NCBI GenBank assembly: GCA_965237965.1
Contig: CBDEGT010000003.1
Location: 744,001 to 808,000 of the forward strand
DNA length: 64,000 nt
Direction of reading: 5' to 3'
Source of the DNA: UBA2988 sp965237965
GTDB taxonomy: Bacteria; Gemmatimonadota; Gemmatimonadetes; Longimicrobiales; Gaopeijiaceae
Shown: positions 10,293 through 19,368 of the stretch, in pieces
Layout: every line of letters starts with the position of its first letter
Position numbering within the stretch: the first letter of the stretch is position 1
The notes under the pieces: model-generated
What the model saw: the letters and a program-made list of their open reading frames with translations, nothing else
The model's database searches: none
Told to the model about the DNA's origin: nothing
Translations under genes and position numbers: made by a program

Positions 10293-10488
10293 GAAAGGCG
10301 GGCCCAACGGCTCGGCCCAGAGCACGCCTGGTAGCCGCAAGCACGCAGACACGGGGGGGGGTCGACCAGGCAGGGCCGGCCACGCCTACTCCCAACCGTC
10401 CCTGGATGACGTCCATCTGCGCGCCCGCAAGCGCGTCTCGTGGATTCCTTCTTCGTCTGGCCAGGAGCCATCGGAGGCCCGAGGCCAA

Positions 10489-10992
10489 TCAGAGCCGGAG
10501 TAGATAGTTGACCTTGACGGTCAGCCCCCGGTTCGAAAGCTCCGAAAAGTGGTTGACGACTTCGGTGTTGCGGGATTCAGTGTAGACGATGAAGAACTCG
10601 CTCCCGGGCCGGTACTCCCAGCGCAGCCGGAGGTTGGTGCTGAAGCTGTCGTTGCCCGAGTTGTACTGCACGAGCCCGCCGAAGAACATGCGCGACGAGA
10701 AGGCGTAGTTGACGCGCATAACGGCAAGATCGGTGCGGAACGATCCTTGGGGTAAATCGACCCAGTTGAAGGACAGGGTGGGCTCTAGGGAAAGTCGTTT
10801 GCTCAGGTTCACACGGCCCCTGCGGAACCCCACCGTCGTCTTATCACCGTCGTAGAAGCTTCCCCGCTGCAGCGTCACCGTCCCGGAGAACGAGCGTTGG
10901 AGGCCAAGGCCGAAGTTTACCCCCACGTCTTGGAACGCGTACCTCCCGGGTGAGACGACAACGTCGGAGCCGATGCGGAGTTCTTCCTCGAG
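10489..10992 (-). pseudogene. C-terminal piece of a broken DUF5916 outer-membrane protein
   Basis: Encodes the last roughly 168 residues of a CBM9-like/DUF5916 protein, closely matching the C-terminus of the intact protein at 29122-31449 (shared RGSFYDGDKTTV, NWVDLPQGSF, GGLVQYNSG, WEYRPGSE, and the terminal YLLRL). The reading frame is open upstream of the first Met (10926) as far as about 10992, with residues EEELRIGSDVVVSPG that also align to the intact homologue, so the true 5' limit is a break at the palindrome CCTCGAGG (10986-10993) and not a start codon. The preceding barrel region is absent. Not expected to give a functional product on its own. Confidence 0.8.
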
Positions 10993-11108
10993 GGTCGGGG
11001 CATCTTCCAGTTCGCTGCCTCTCAGTTCACGTACCCGTCAAGTCGAACGACGGCCGCGCCGACGCCGGACTGGACGTAAAATACGGTGTGACCGAGAACC
11101 TAACGGCA
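10978..11108 (+). pseudogene. Two inverted internal scraps of the same DUF5916 gene
   Basis: On the plus strand, opposite to its flanks, 10978-11031 encodes EFFLEGRGIFQFAASQFT and 11043-11108 encodes NDGRADAGLDVKYGVTENL. Both align to internal parts of the intact DUF5916 protein elsewhere in the window (FFLEGRGVYDFAAATFT and ADVGLDIKYGVTENLSA). In the intact gene the second segment precedes the first by about 50 residues, so the scraps are inverted relative to the flanking pieces and also in the wrong order. No start codon or regulatory signal supports expression. Confidence 0.75.
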
Positions 11109-11996
11109 GGCGGCCCTGTCCGTCTCCAGACCCGAGATCGCGTACGGCTTGACCTCCAGATTCCTACTCGCCTCCGGTGCCTCAAGGCCAACGAACGTCC
11201 CCGCTGCGGAGACGCGTAAGATCGCGGAGCCGCCGGTGCCTCGACTGACCGCGGACTGCGGAATCTGAGTCAGGTGAGCCCACTCGTTCCTCCGGCGGAC
11301 CGTCCGTCTCAGCTGTACCCCCCAGAGCTGTGACCTGCCGGGACGATATCGAAGCGATTTGAACGGAATCTGCATCTCTACCGTCCAGCCGCCTTCGAAC
11401 CGCCTGCTCCGGACGTCCCAGATCGGGTTCCAATCCTGGTTCGGGTTCCCCTCGTTCGTGACCTGGATATCGGCCCGGGCCTCGTGAGGATTTGTGTAGA
11501 AGAGGAAGGCGTTGCGTCGGTCGTAGTACGTGTCGAGCAAGACGGAGAAATGGTCGTTGTTGCGAAGTTGCTGGGTATCGCGGCGCATCTCGTTGGCGAC
11601 CCAATCGTTTTCGGGCGCCGAATCCCACAACCGCGCCGATACGTACACGTTCTCTGCGTCGAACGTAATCCACGCCTCGGTCTTCTCCGTCGCCGGCTCG
11701 GCCTCGTCGGGTATGGTCTGGAGAAAGCCGGTGATCGGCAGAGTGGTTTCGTACACCGCCTCGTCGAGCTGGCCATCGAGGAGGATCGGCTCGCTCAAGC
11801 GTATGGCGCGGACGGTAGCATTGCCTCGGTCATCCCGGCTGACTACAGCCGGCGGGACTGGGGCAGGAGGGCCGTCGATGCGGAGCTCTGAAGGGGCGGT
11901 TCCTAGCCCATCGCGCTGGATCTGCGCCGCTAGGTCACACGGCACGAAGAGCGTGAGCAACAGCGCGAGACCGGCGTCGAGTCCAATAACCTTCAT
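11100..11996 (-). pseudogene. N-terminal piece of the broken CBM9-like/DUF5916 protein
   Basis: From the ATG at 11996 this encodes a signal peptide (MKVIGLDAGLALLLTLFV, cleavage near LAAQ) and the CBM9-like beta-sandwich typical of DUF5916 proteins (IRLSEPILLDGQLDEAVYE, AWITFDAENVYVSARLWDS, PIWDVRSRRFEGGWTVEMQ, IPFKSLRYRPG). Homology to the intact copy continues to SGLETDRA and then stops at a junction, with a TAG at 11102-11100. About 300 residues of barrel that should follow are missing. A short secreted CBM9-like domain could in principle still be made; the intact relative is 775 aa. Confidence 0.8.
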
Positions 11997-12238
11997 GATG
12001 ATTCCGAACAGCTCCCGGCCTTCATCGCCCACAGCTCGTCAAAGAGCTCTGAGGCACGATGAACGTCCCGCGCGGACTCCGTCAAGACTTGATGTCGAGC
12101 GCCTCTCCACCGAGAGCTGACGCGCGGACTCGAACCGGGGACCCGCTGTTTTCAAGGAGTGTCCCTCGGCTGATCCGGTCCGGCGAGTTTTCGAAGCCCT
12201 AGGAGAAAGCGAGAGAGGCGTCTGGAGGGGCCAGGCCG

Positions 12239-13399
12239 CTATGACAGCATTCGTGGCCCTGTGGCCTGCTCGGAGTCGAAGTCTGCACCATGCAACATGG
12301 CTACGGTGCGATAGACGAGGTGAGCAAACTTGGAATATGGGAAGTAGACGAGCAGAAAGAAGATGAAGAGCAGATGAACGAAATAGCTTGGATATGCGAG
12401 CTCCCGTATGCCGGTCAATCGCAGGCCTTCCGTCATGAATCCCGTGAACGTCGTCCAAATCAAAATGTGTAGAAAGAGCCAATCGGAATATGTGCTCTTC
12501 CCTGCCTTCTTCTTGTCTACTATGCGCCGGTAGGCGAGAACTACAACGGCGGCAATTACGGCCGCTCCGCTCACGTTTCCAAGAATCTTTACCGGGTGCC
12601 AGAGCGGCCACGGCGTCAGGTACCCGAAGGCATAGATACCGATACCCACGGCGGTGGTCGTTACCACGAGACCCAGAAAACCATAAAAGACCAGGAGATG
12701 GCTTCGGTGGAGATGCTCTTTGTGCGTTTCCCGAGCTGTCGCAGGCTCACCTTCGCAGTCTTTGAACTTCCGATGCTTGAGGATGGTCAGCAACGTACGG
12801 ATGAGAGGAGCGCGGCGGCGGCCATTCTGCTTCGCGTCTGAGTTCATTGCGCGCCAGTATCGGCTCCCTCCGAGCGCCGCCCCGACAACGGACAGCGTCA
12901 AGGCGGCGATGAAGATCCCCTCGATGTAGATGATCGGCATGAACTTGGAATACACGACCTCCCCGGCGGGAAGAGCAGTCAGATTCCCCAGCCACGCGAG
13001 GATTGCCGTGAAGATCACCGCCGGGATGGCAAAGAGGATGGGCAGGTACTTGGGTTCGGTTAGCGCGCGTCCCATGAAACGCGGGACCGCGTAGTGCGTG
13101 ATGCTGTAATCCCTGAGCGCCGCCATTACATCGGCCGGCTTCGCATTCCTGGGGCAATAGGTCGTACATGCGCCGCACTGGTGACACAACCAAATCGACG
13201 AGTTCGACAGGGCCAGCTCTTTCAGACCCCACTGAACCCAGACCATCTCTTTGCGCGGAAAAGGGTTGTCAGGAGTCGAAATCGGACAAACGGTCGAGCA
13301 CGTGCCACACTGGTAACAGGCAGTCAGGTCGTGAGCGCCGAGCCCGAGAATCTGTCGCTTGAACTCTAGATCAGGCTCTACCGATAACGTGTCGGGCAC
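12239..13399 (-). CDS. qmoC: Quinone-interacting membrane-bound oxidoreductase subunit C
   Basis: Membrane subunit of the QmoABC complex, which exchanges electrons between the quinone pool and APS reductase AprBA. The 386-residue protein has an N-terminal soluble part with two [4Fe-4S] ligand sets (CYQCGTCSTVCP at about residue 28 and CHQCGACTTYCP at about residue 75), then a HdrE/NarI-like haem-b membrane domain of about six helices (for example LPILFAIPAVIFTAILAWL, and the last around YFVHLLFIFFLLVYF) with conserved histidines. It is the last gene of the sat-apr-qmo operon, 109 bp after qmoB. Length and order match known qmoABC operons. The protein looks complete. Confidence 0.93.
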   Translation of the reverse strand: MPDTLSVEPDLEFKRQILGLGAHDLTACYQCGTCSTVCPISTPDNPFPRKEMVWVQWGLKELALSNSSIWLCHQCGACTTYCPRNAKPADVMAALRDYSITHYAVPRFMGRALTEPKYLPILFAIPAVIFTAILAWLGNLTALPAGEVVYSKFMPIIYIEGIFIAALTLSVVGAALGGSRYWRAMNSDAKQNGRRRAPLIRTLLTILKHRKFKDCEGEPATARETHKEHLHRSHLLVFYGFLGLVVTTTAVGIGIYAFGYLTPWPLWHPVKILGNVSGAAVIAAVVVLAYRRIVDKKKAGKSTYSDWLFLHILIWTTFTGFMTEGLRLTGIRELAYPSYFVHLLFIFFLLVYFPYSKFAHLVYRTVAMLHGADFDSEQATGPRMLS

Positions 13400-13428
13400 G
13401 GCGGTCTCCTACGAAGCCTCATGAGGAT

Positions 13429-13450
13429 GTGGGGCGATGCTGCGCCCCAC
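13429..13450 (-). promoter_or_regulatory. Perfect hairpin between qmoB and qmoC
   Basis: GTGGGGCG and CGCCCCAC form an 8-bp perfect stem with a 6-base loop in the 109-bp gap between qmoB and qmoC. No T-run follows on the minus strand, so it is more likely an RNA-processing or partial-attenuation structure than a full terminator. Confidence 0.4.
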
Positions 13451-13508
13451 CTGGAACAGGTTCACCCGAGCCAACTCGAAGCTCGGTATTCTCCTGCAGG
13501 TGCCACTG

Positions 13509-15653
13509 CTAGAACCCCTTCATCGGATTCGGACCGATCTTCTCGATCGTCTGGACGACCTCGTCGAGCAAGGCCGGAATCTTGTGCGAGTCGGAAATGG
13601 CAACCTCCATGACCTGCACACGCTCGGCCTCGAGGGCGAGCCGGTCGAGGGTCTCCCTAACGTTCTCCATACGAGTTTGGAGAAGCTCGCTGCCACGAAT
13701 GTAGTGGCACTGGTAGTCTTCTCCGGCCTTACACCCCATCAAGACCACCGCGTCGAACCCGCGAGACATGGCGTCGGCAATCAAGATGCTGTTCACCGAC
13801 CCGAGGCAGCGCACGGGAATGACCCGGATGGATTGCGCGTACTGCAATCGAGCGATCCCAGCCATGTCTAGAGCCGGATACGCATCATTCTCGCAGGCGA
13901 GCACGAGGATGCGCGGCTTGTCGTCTTCGTCTTCGGGAATTTCCACGGCTTTGATCATGGCCGACAGCATGTCGACCGAATAGTCGCTGAACGAGATGAC
14001 CTGCACGGGGCAGGCTCCCATGCAGATGCCGCAGCGTCGGCATCGATTTGGATCGAGAACCGGACGGCCCTTCTCGCCCACCTCCAGCGCTCCAAACGGG
14101 CACTCCTGCATACACCTGCCGCACGAGGTGCACTTCTGCTCAAAGACGTCGGGGAAGGAGAGATCGCCGACTCGCGGGTGTACCGCAGCCCCCGCAGACG
14201 ATTGCTCGATACACTGGATGGCCTTGAGCGCCGCGGCCGACCCGTCCTGGGCACTGGCGGCCAAATCCATCGACTGTCGAACGGTACCCGCAGAGTAGAT
14301 TCCAGTCCGCCGCGTCTCGTACGGGAAGCAGATAAAGTGCGAATCCGCGAACCCGAACTTCGTCGTCGGCAAGTCTTTCCCCTGAAGATAGCTCAGGTTC
14401 AACGCACCTGACTCCGGTGCATCCAGAGTGGCCGGGACCATGTCCGCCGAGAGGACCAGCAGATCGACGGTCACGCGGACGGGGCGTCCCACGACGGTGT
14501 CTTCGACCTCCAGAACGACGTTATGGCTGTTGTCCTCCGTGACGCTCCGTATCTCCCCACGTGAGAAGAGAATCCCCTCGTCTTCCTGAACACGCTTGTA
14601 GAAATATTCGTACTGACCAGGCGTCTGCATGTCCCCATAAAGGATGTAGACGATCGAATCCGGGTACTGCTCTCGGACGTAAAGCGCCTGCTTTAGGGCC
14701 ACCAGACTCGACACGTTTCCACCGTACGGCAGGTGACGATCGTCTCCCGGCCCATCGCAAACGACGACGGCCACACGGGCAACTGACGTTCCGTCCGAAG
14801 GGCGGACGATGGACCCCTGGGTCGCCATCGCTTCCAGTTCCATGCTGGTCACGACATTGGCATAACGGCCTCGGCCATAGGCATCGAACGCCTCAGCCTC
14901 CGCCGGAACCCATCCAGTGGCCATCACAACGGCGCCAACGGTGACCTGCTCCCTGGCACCGTCTTGGCGAATCGTGACGCTGAAGCGGCCGGGCTGGCCG
15001 GAGGTGTTTACGACTTCGCCGTTAAGGATCGTTCGGACATTCGGCAAAGTCTCAACTTCTCGAATTATGCTCGCGATATCGACAGGCTTTAGATCGCGGT
15101 ACGGCGGATACTTGGGAAACTCCCTATGTAGCCTTGCACCGTAGCCCCCCAGGCTCGTGCTCTTCTCGACCAAGACGACGTCAAAACCGGTCTGGGCTGC
15201 GTCAATGGTGGCAGCGAGCCCGGCCGCTCCGCCGCCAACCACGAGTACGGTTCTCTCGTGCGCTTCCGTGTACGGTGTCGGAACGGTCGCTTTCTGCGCC
15301 CGCACGATACCCATGCGCAGGTTGTCGTTCGCAAGATTCTGCGTCTCGGGTTGGTTGGGCGGATGGCTCCACACGACTTGCTCGCGGATATTGACCCGCT
15401 CGACGATGGCGCCGCTGAACCCGAAGACTTCGGTATTGACACGCGGCGAGCACGCCGCAATGACGACGCTGTCAACCGAGCCGCCCTCGATGTCCTCGCG
15501 AATGAGCCGCGCGTCTTCGAGGCAAAAGGCGGGTGAGGTACGGACGACCTCCGCCCGACCCTCGTTGGATCCGATTTCCGTGAGCTCCTGGGTGTTTACG
15601 CACTCGCCGATGCCACACCCGCTGCACACGTAGACGCCGACCTTCTCGCTCAT
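13509..15653 (-). CDS. qmoB: Quinone-interacting membrane-bound oxidoreductase subunit B
   Basis: Soluble HdrA/MvhD-like subunit of QmoABC, 714 aa. Order: N-terminal cysteine-containing region (VYVCSGCGIGECVN, residues 8-21), FAD-binding domain with VLVVGGGAAGLAAT at about residue 137 and the HdrA-like LVEKSTSLGGYGARLH, two ferredoxin-type clusters (CTSCGRCMQECP and CRRCGICMGACP, about residues 510-560), and a C-terminal MvhD-like domain with several Cys residues (VLACENDAYPA, CLGSVNS, GCKAGEDYQCHY). It starts 9 bp from the corrected end of qmoA and is intact. Together with QmoA it probably passes electrons between AprBA and QmoC. Confidence 0.94.
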   Translation of the reverse strand: MSEKVGVYVCSGCGIGECVNTQELTEIGSNEGRAEVVRTSPAFCLEDARLIREDIEGGSVDSVVIAACSPRVNTEVFGFSGAIVERVNIREQVVWSHPPNQPETQNLANDNLRMGIVRAQKATVPTPYTEAHERTVLVVGGGAAGLAATIDAAQTGFDVVLVEKSTSLGGYGARLHREFPKYPPYRDLKPVDIASIIREVETLPNVRTILNGEVVNTSGQPGRFSVTIRQDGAREQVTVGAVVMATGWVPAEAEAFDAYGRGRYANVVTSMELEAMATQGSIVRPSDGTSVARVAVVVCDGPGDDRHLPYGGNVSSLVALKQALYVREQYPDSIVYILYGDMQTPGQYEYFYKRVQEDEGILFSRGEIRSVTEDNSHNVVLEVEDTVVGRPVRVTVDLLVLSADMVPATLDAPESGALNLSYLQGKDLPTTKFGFADSHFICFPYETRRTGIYSAGTVRQSMDLAASAQDGSAAALKAIQCIEQSSAGAAVHPRVGDLSFPDVFEQKCTSCGRCMQECPFGALEVGEKGRPVLDPNRCRRCGICMGACPVQVISFSDYSVDMLSAMIKAVEIPEDEDDKPRILVLACENDAYPALDMAGIARLQYAQSIRVIPVRCLGSVNSILIADAMSRGFDAVVLMGCKAGEDYQCHYIRGSELLQTRMENVRETLDRLALEAERVQVMEVAISDSHKIPALLDEVVQTIEKIGPNPMKGF

Positions 15654-15661
15654 TCGTTACA

Positions 15662-16946
15662 TCACGCTCGGTGGATGGTTCGCATCGCCTTCATCGCCGC
15701 AGCCGTGGCGTCCTGGGTTGCCGTTGCCACGTCCACAGGCCCCCCGCGCGCAGCCGGCGGCGAAGATGCCGGGTGCGGATTCGTCCGATAGAAGGAAGGC
15801 ATCTTGATCGTAGCTGAGCCCCCCCTCGGGCCTGCCCTCCACCATGCTCGCGAGCATGCCCGTCGCGAGAACCACCAGATCAGCCTGCACGCTGACTTTC
15901 TCAGCCGAAAGGATGTGCTCGGCCTCAACCATGAGCGTTCGAGTCATCGGGTCCTCGACGATCTTGGCTACCTTTCCCTTGATGACCTCAACGTTCGGGT
16001 CGCTCTGCACCTTCTTTGAGAAGAACGCGTACGTGCCCGGCGCCCGTAAATCGATGTAGAAGATAAAGATCTTGGCATCGGCATTCTGCTCTCGGACGTA
16101 GGTCGCCTGCTTCAGCGAGCCGAGGCAACAAATGCCCGAGCAGTACCCGAGATAATTCGTGTCCCGCTGCCCAGCGCACTGGACGAACACGACAGTGTTG
16201 GCGGGCTGTCCATCAGACGGCCGAACGATCTTCCCCTGTGTCGGTCCGTTCGGAGCTGCCAGCCGCTCCATCATCACGTTCGTGATTACATCGGCGCACC
16301 GTCCGAAGCCCAGGTTGTCGATCTTTGCCGCATCGTAGGGCTTCCAGCCGGTGGCCATGATGATCGCGCCGACCTTCAGGCCGAAAGCCGTTGGCTGCAT
16401 CGTCAGGTCGATGGCGTCGTAGGGGCATACCTCCGCACACTTCCCGCATTCCGTAGGTTGGCAGGCGGAATCGTCGATGACATATTTCCTGGGAAACGCC
16501 ATCGCGTGGGGCAGATAGATGGCCTTCGTCGTGTCCATGTCGAAGTTGAACGCATTGGGCCGATCCACGGGGCAGACTTCCACGCATTTGTTGCACGCCG
16601 TACAACGATCATTCACGTAGCGTGGATGCTGCTTGACCGTAACATCGAAGTTCCCAGGCCCACCGGATATGCGCTCGACCTCGGCGAGGGTGTACACGTG
16701 AATACGACGGTTCCGTCGGAGCCGCTGGAAGTTGATCTCAAGACCGCAGTAGGGTGGGCAGAGCTTCGGAAAATACTTGTTGAGCTGCGCCACTCGACCG
16801 CCCAGGGAAGGTTCCTTCTCGACGAGAAACACCTCGTAGCCGGCCTCCGCAGCTTCCACCGCAGACGTGATTCCGGCGATGCCGCCACCCACGACGAGAA
16901 TGCTCCCGTGGGTCGACGAACCGGATTCCCTGATGTCGACCTCCAC
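15662..16946 (-). CDS. qmoA: Quinone-interacting membrane-bound oxidoreductase subunit A (apparent frameshift)
   Basis: FAD/iron-sulfur HdrA-like subunit of QmoABC. The N-terminus has ILVVGGGIAGITSA and LVEKEPSLGGRVAQLNK, followed by two ferredoxin-like motifs (CTACNKCVEVCP, CGKCAEVCP) and the HdrA-type segment CAGQRDTNYLGYCSGICC. After IFAAGCARG the frame runs into unrelated sequence; removing one base from the six-C run at 15740-15745 restores the expected end GPVDVATATQDATAAAMKAM and a stop at 15662, giving 427 aa. The unedited frame ends at 15657. The length is one more than a multiple of three, fitting a single inserted base. It follows aprA by 34 bp and lies just before qmoB. Confidence 0.88.
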
Positions 16947-16980
16947 GCCTATCCAATCCCTTTGCAGAACGCTCGTCGCG

Positions 16981-18855
16981 TCACGGCACCACCTGTATGT
17001 ACGGCTTCTTGCTCATCGTCCACTCGTCTTTCGCTGCGTCATACTGAGAATTGGCGAAGCACTTCCAATTCTCTTCGTCGAGCTTTGGATAGTCGCCGCG
17101 GTAGTAGTACCCGGGCCAACGTGTCTCCTGTCGGTGGAGGAGATGCCGCATGTGCGTCTGGGCGCACCAGAAGCGATCCCAGACCTCCCAGCACCGTAAC
17201 AGGTCGTGGAGGTTCGTGGCCGCCATCTTGTGAAGGTCCTGCCTGAACAGCTCCATCAGCTCCAAGCCCCTGAGAAGCGTCTTCTCGTTCGTAATGAAGA
17301 AGGCGCCCTGCCCGGCGGCGTACTCGTCCATGATCTTCTGCAGCCGGTGTAGTGCCTGTTTGGGGAACACATAGTTCGGATTGATGTCGGTCGCCGTTGA
17401 AGACCCTTTCGCCTCTTCGAGAACCGCGAACGGACGCCACAGATCCCGCTTGATAGTTTCAACTCGATCCGAGTCGATATTGGGATTGTCCGGGTTGTCG
17501 TACACGTAGGCCACCGCAGCCTTACCCGCAGAGCGACCCTCGGTATAGGAACCAGAAGAGAACTTGTGTGCCGAACCGCTAACGCCGTCGCCGGCCGCGA
17601 ACAATCCTCGAACGGTCGTCATCCGGTTGTAGCCCCAGAAGTATTCCTTGGGCGCGATATCCTCGGGGCCGCTCACCCACGCCCCCGTCGCCGAGGCGTG
17701 GGAACCCATCAGATACGGTTCGGTCAGCACGATCTCGGACGGCGTCTTGGCAGGGTCGATGTTTTCAGACGCCCATATAAGTGCCTGCGACATGGTCATG
17801 TCGAGGAAGTCTTCCCAGCCATCACTCTCGATCTCCCGCATTAGTTTCTTATCGTACTTCACGTCGGCGAACATCTTTTGAAGCGCCTCGTCCGTTCTCA
17901 GATAATGAGGCCCCTTACCGTCCTTGATATCAGTGAGCAACTGGTGGTTTCTGAGAGGCGTGGGAATCGGCTTGCTGGATCCGTAGGGCTCCCAATCCTT
18001 CAGGAGATCGGCCCACTTCGTTTCCACCACTTCGCCGTACGCGTTCTTCAACACCGCTTTGAAGAGGAGAAACCACATCCCGACCGGACCATAGCCATCC
18101 TTGAAGCGGGCGACCACGAGGCGATGCTCGAACTGGCTCATCTCGGCGCCCGCCTGGATCATGAGGTTGTATGCTGAACCAGTGTTCCAAGGGGCGTACC
18201 AGATGCGTCCGAGTCCTTCACCGATCGCATGCGGTCGAAACACTCCAGTCGCGCCGCCTGCCGCCGAGATCACGGCCTTCGCCTTGAAGACATAGATCTT
18301 CGGCTCTCGCACGCTGAACCCGATGGCACCCGCGATCCGTCCCGGATCCTTTGCGTCCTTCAGAAGGTGCGACACGAAGATCCGTTCATAGATATTTTCC
18401 TCACCGACCGCCTTCTTTGTCGCCTCGGCAACGATCGGTTTGTACGATTCGCCATGGATCATGACCTGCCAGCGGCCCTCGCGTTTGTAACGACCGTCAG
18501 GCTCCTTAAAAAACGGCAGCCCCCACTCCTCGAACATGTGGACGCTCGAGTCCACATTCCGGGCAATGTCGTATACCAGGTCCTCACGGCTCAGGCCCAT
18601 GAGATCCTGCCGTACGTAGCGGACGAAATCCTCCGGTTGGTTTTCGCCCCACTTCATCCCCATGTAACAGTTGATCGCTGAAAGTCCCATCGCCACGGCG
18701 CCGCTCCGTTCTATGGCGCCCTTCTCTACGAGCACGACCCGGAGATTCTTGGGCCCGGCCCAGTACGCCGCCTCGTACCCCGCGCCACAACCGGCCATGC
18801 CCCCGCCCAGGATCAGTACGTCGGATTCGACAACTTCAACTTCAGGCTCAATCAT
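16981..18855 (-). CDS. aprA: Adenylylsulfate (APS) reductase alpha subunit
   Basis: FAD subunit of APS reductase, which interconverts APS and sulfite plus AMP; with Sat and Qmo it can run toward APS (sulfite oxidation) or sulfite. The ATG at 18855 is preferred over upstream Mets because GGAGGA lies just upstream, spacing to aprB becomes 37 bp, and family homology starts there (VESDVLILGGGMAGCGAGYE, the FAD dinucleotide motif). The 624-aa protein carries family segments including AISAAGGATG-like SAAGGATGVFRP, the active-site region FEHRLVVARFKDGYGPVG, and GLFAAGDGVSGSAHKFSSG. The C-terminal helical part is complete (TMSKKPYIQVVP). Direction of reaction cannot be settled from sequence by eye. 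Confidence 0.95.
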   Translation of the reverse strand: MIEPEVEVVESDVLILGGGMAGCGAGYEAAYWAGPKNLRVVLVEKGAIERSGAVAMGLSAINCYMGMKWGENQPEDFVRYVRQDLMGLSREDLVYDIARNVDSSVHMFEEWGLPFFKEPDGRYKREGRWQVMIHGESYKPIVAEATKKAVGEENIYERIFVSHLLKDAKDPGRIAGAIGFSVREPKIYVFKAKAVISAAGGATGVFRPHAIGEGLGRIWYAPWNTGSAYNLMIQAGAEMSQFEHRLVVARFKDGYGPVGMWFLLFKAVLKNAYGEVVETKWADLLKDWEPYGSSKPIPTPLRNHQLLTDIKDGKGPHYLRTDEALQKMFADVKYDKKLMREIESDGWEDFLDMTMSQALIWASENIDPAKTPSEIVLTEPYLMGSHASATGAWVSGPEDIAPKEYFWGYNRMTTVRGLFAAGDGVSGSAHKFSSGSYTEGRSAGKAAVAYVYDNPDNPNIDSDRVETIKRDLWRPFAVLEEAKGSSTATDINPNYVFPKQALHRLQKIMDEYAAGQGAFFITNEKTLLRGLELMELFRQDLHKMAATNLHDLLRCWEVWDRFWCAQTHMRHLLHRQETRWPGYYYRGDYPKLDEENWKCFANSQYDAAKDEWTMSKKPYIQVVP

Positions 18856-18892
18856 CGGTCGTCCTCCACGCCAGACGTCGTCAGGGTTTCGT

Positions 18893-19342
18893 TCAGGCTT
18901 TCGGAATGGTGGGAAGATCAGGGACTCCGAGGAACTCTCGCTCGCCGCAGAGGCCGCCAGATTTGAGTTGGGCGGGATCCGCTTCGGCGAACCCACCGAA
19001 CGGATCGATCGATCCCCAGGGGGTGGTGCGAATGGGATACTTGAATCGCTTCATCTGGCCGTCGCGATACTTCACCGTCCACATGATCGAGTCTGTCGCG
19101 CGCAGTGGTGTCAAACTCGCCCCCATTGGCACTACATCTCCGTACCCTCGCATCGCAATCGCCGACTGCGGGCACGTCTTCACGCAGGCGTAACATTCCC
19201 AACATTGGTCTGGCTCGATGTTGAAAGCCTTCCCGATCGACTTGTCCAGGTGCATGATGTCGGACGGGCAAATGTAATGACATGCAGGCCTGTCCAAGGC
19301 CTTGCAACCGTCACACTTGTCTGGATTCACGTATGTGGGCAT
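18893..19342 (-). CDS. aprB: Adenylylsulfate (APS) reductase beta subunit
   Basis: 149-residue iron-sulfur subunit that carries electrons to and from AprA FAD through two [4Fe-4S] clusters. Ligand motifs are visible at the N-terminus (NPDKCDGCKALDRPACHYIC) and at residues about 47-58 (CWECYACVKTCP). The remainder is the AprB tail that wraps around AprA (MWTVKYRDGQMKRFKYPIRT). AAGGAG lies immediately upstream of the ATG. It sits 26 bp after sat and 37 bp before aprA, the standard sat-aprBA arrangement. Confidence 0.95.
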   Translation of the reverse strand: MPTYVNPDKCDGCKALDRPACHYICPSDIMHLDKSIGKAFNIEPDQCWECYACVKTCPQSAIAMRGYGDVVPMGASLTPLRATDSIMWTVKYRDGQMKRFKYPIRTTPWGSIDPFGGFAEADPAQLKSGGLCGEREFLGVPDLPTIPKA

Positions 19343-19368
19343 GCGTTCTCCTTCGGCCGCAGCCGTTG

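Noticed and set aside
10349..10357. G9 homopolymer as a phase-variable promoter element
   Set aside because: It lies outside the candidate promoter of cassette 1 and no length variation can be judged from one sequence.
16458..17246. Plus-strand open frame of 262 codons across qmoA and aprA
   Set aside because: Antisense shadow of two well-supported genes; no family resemblance or ribosome site.
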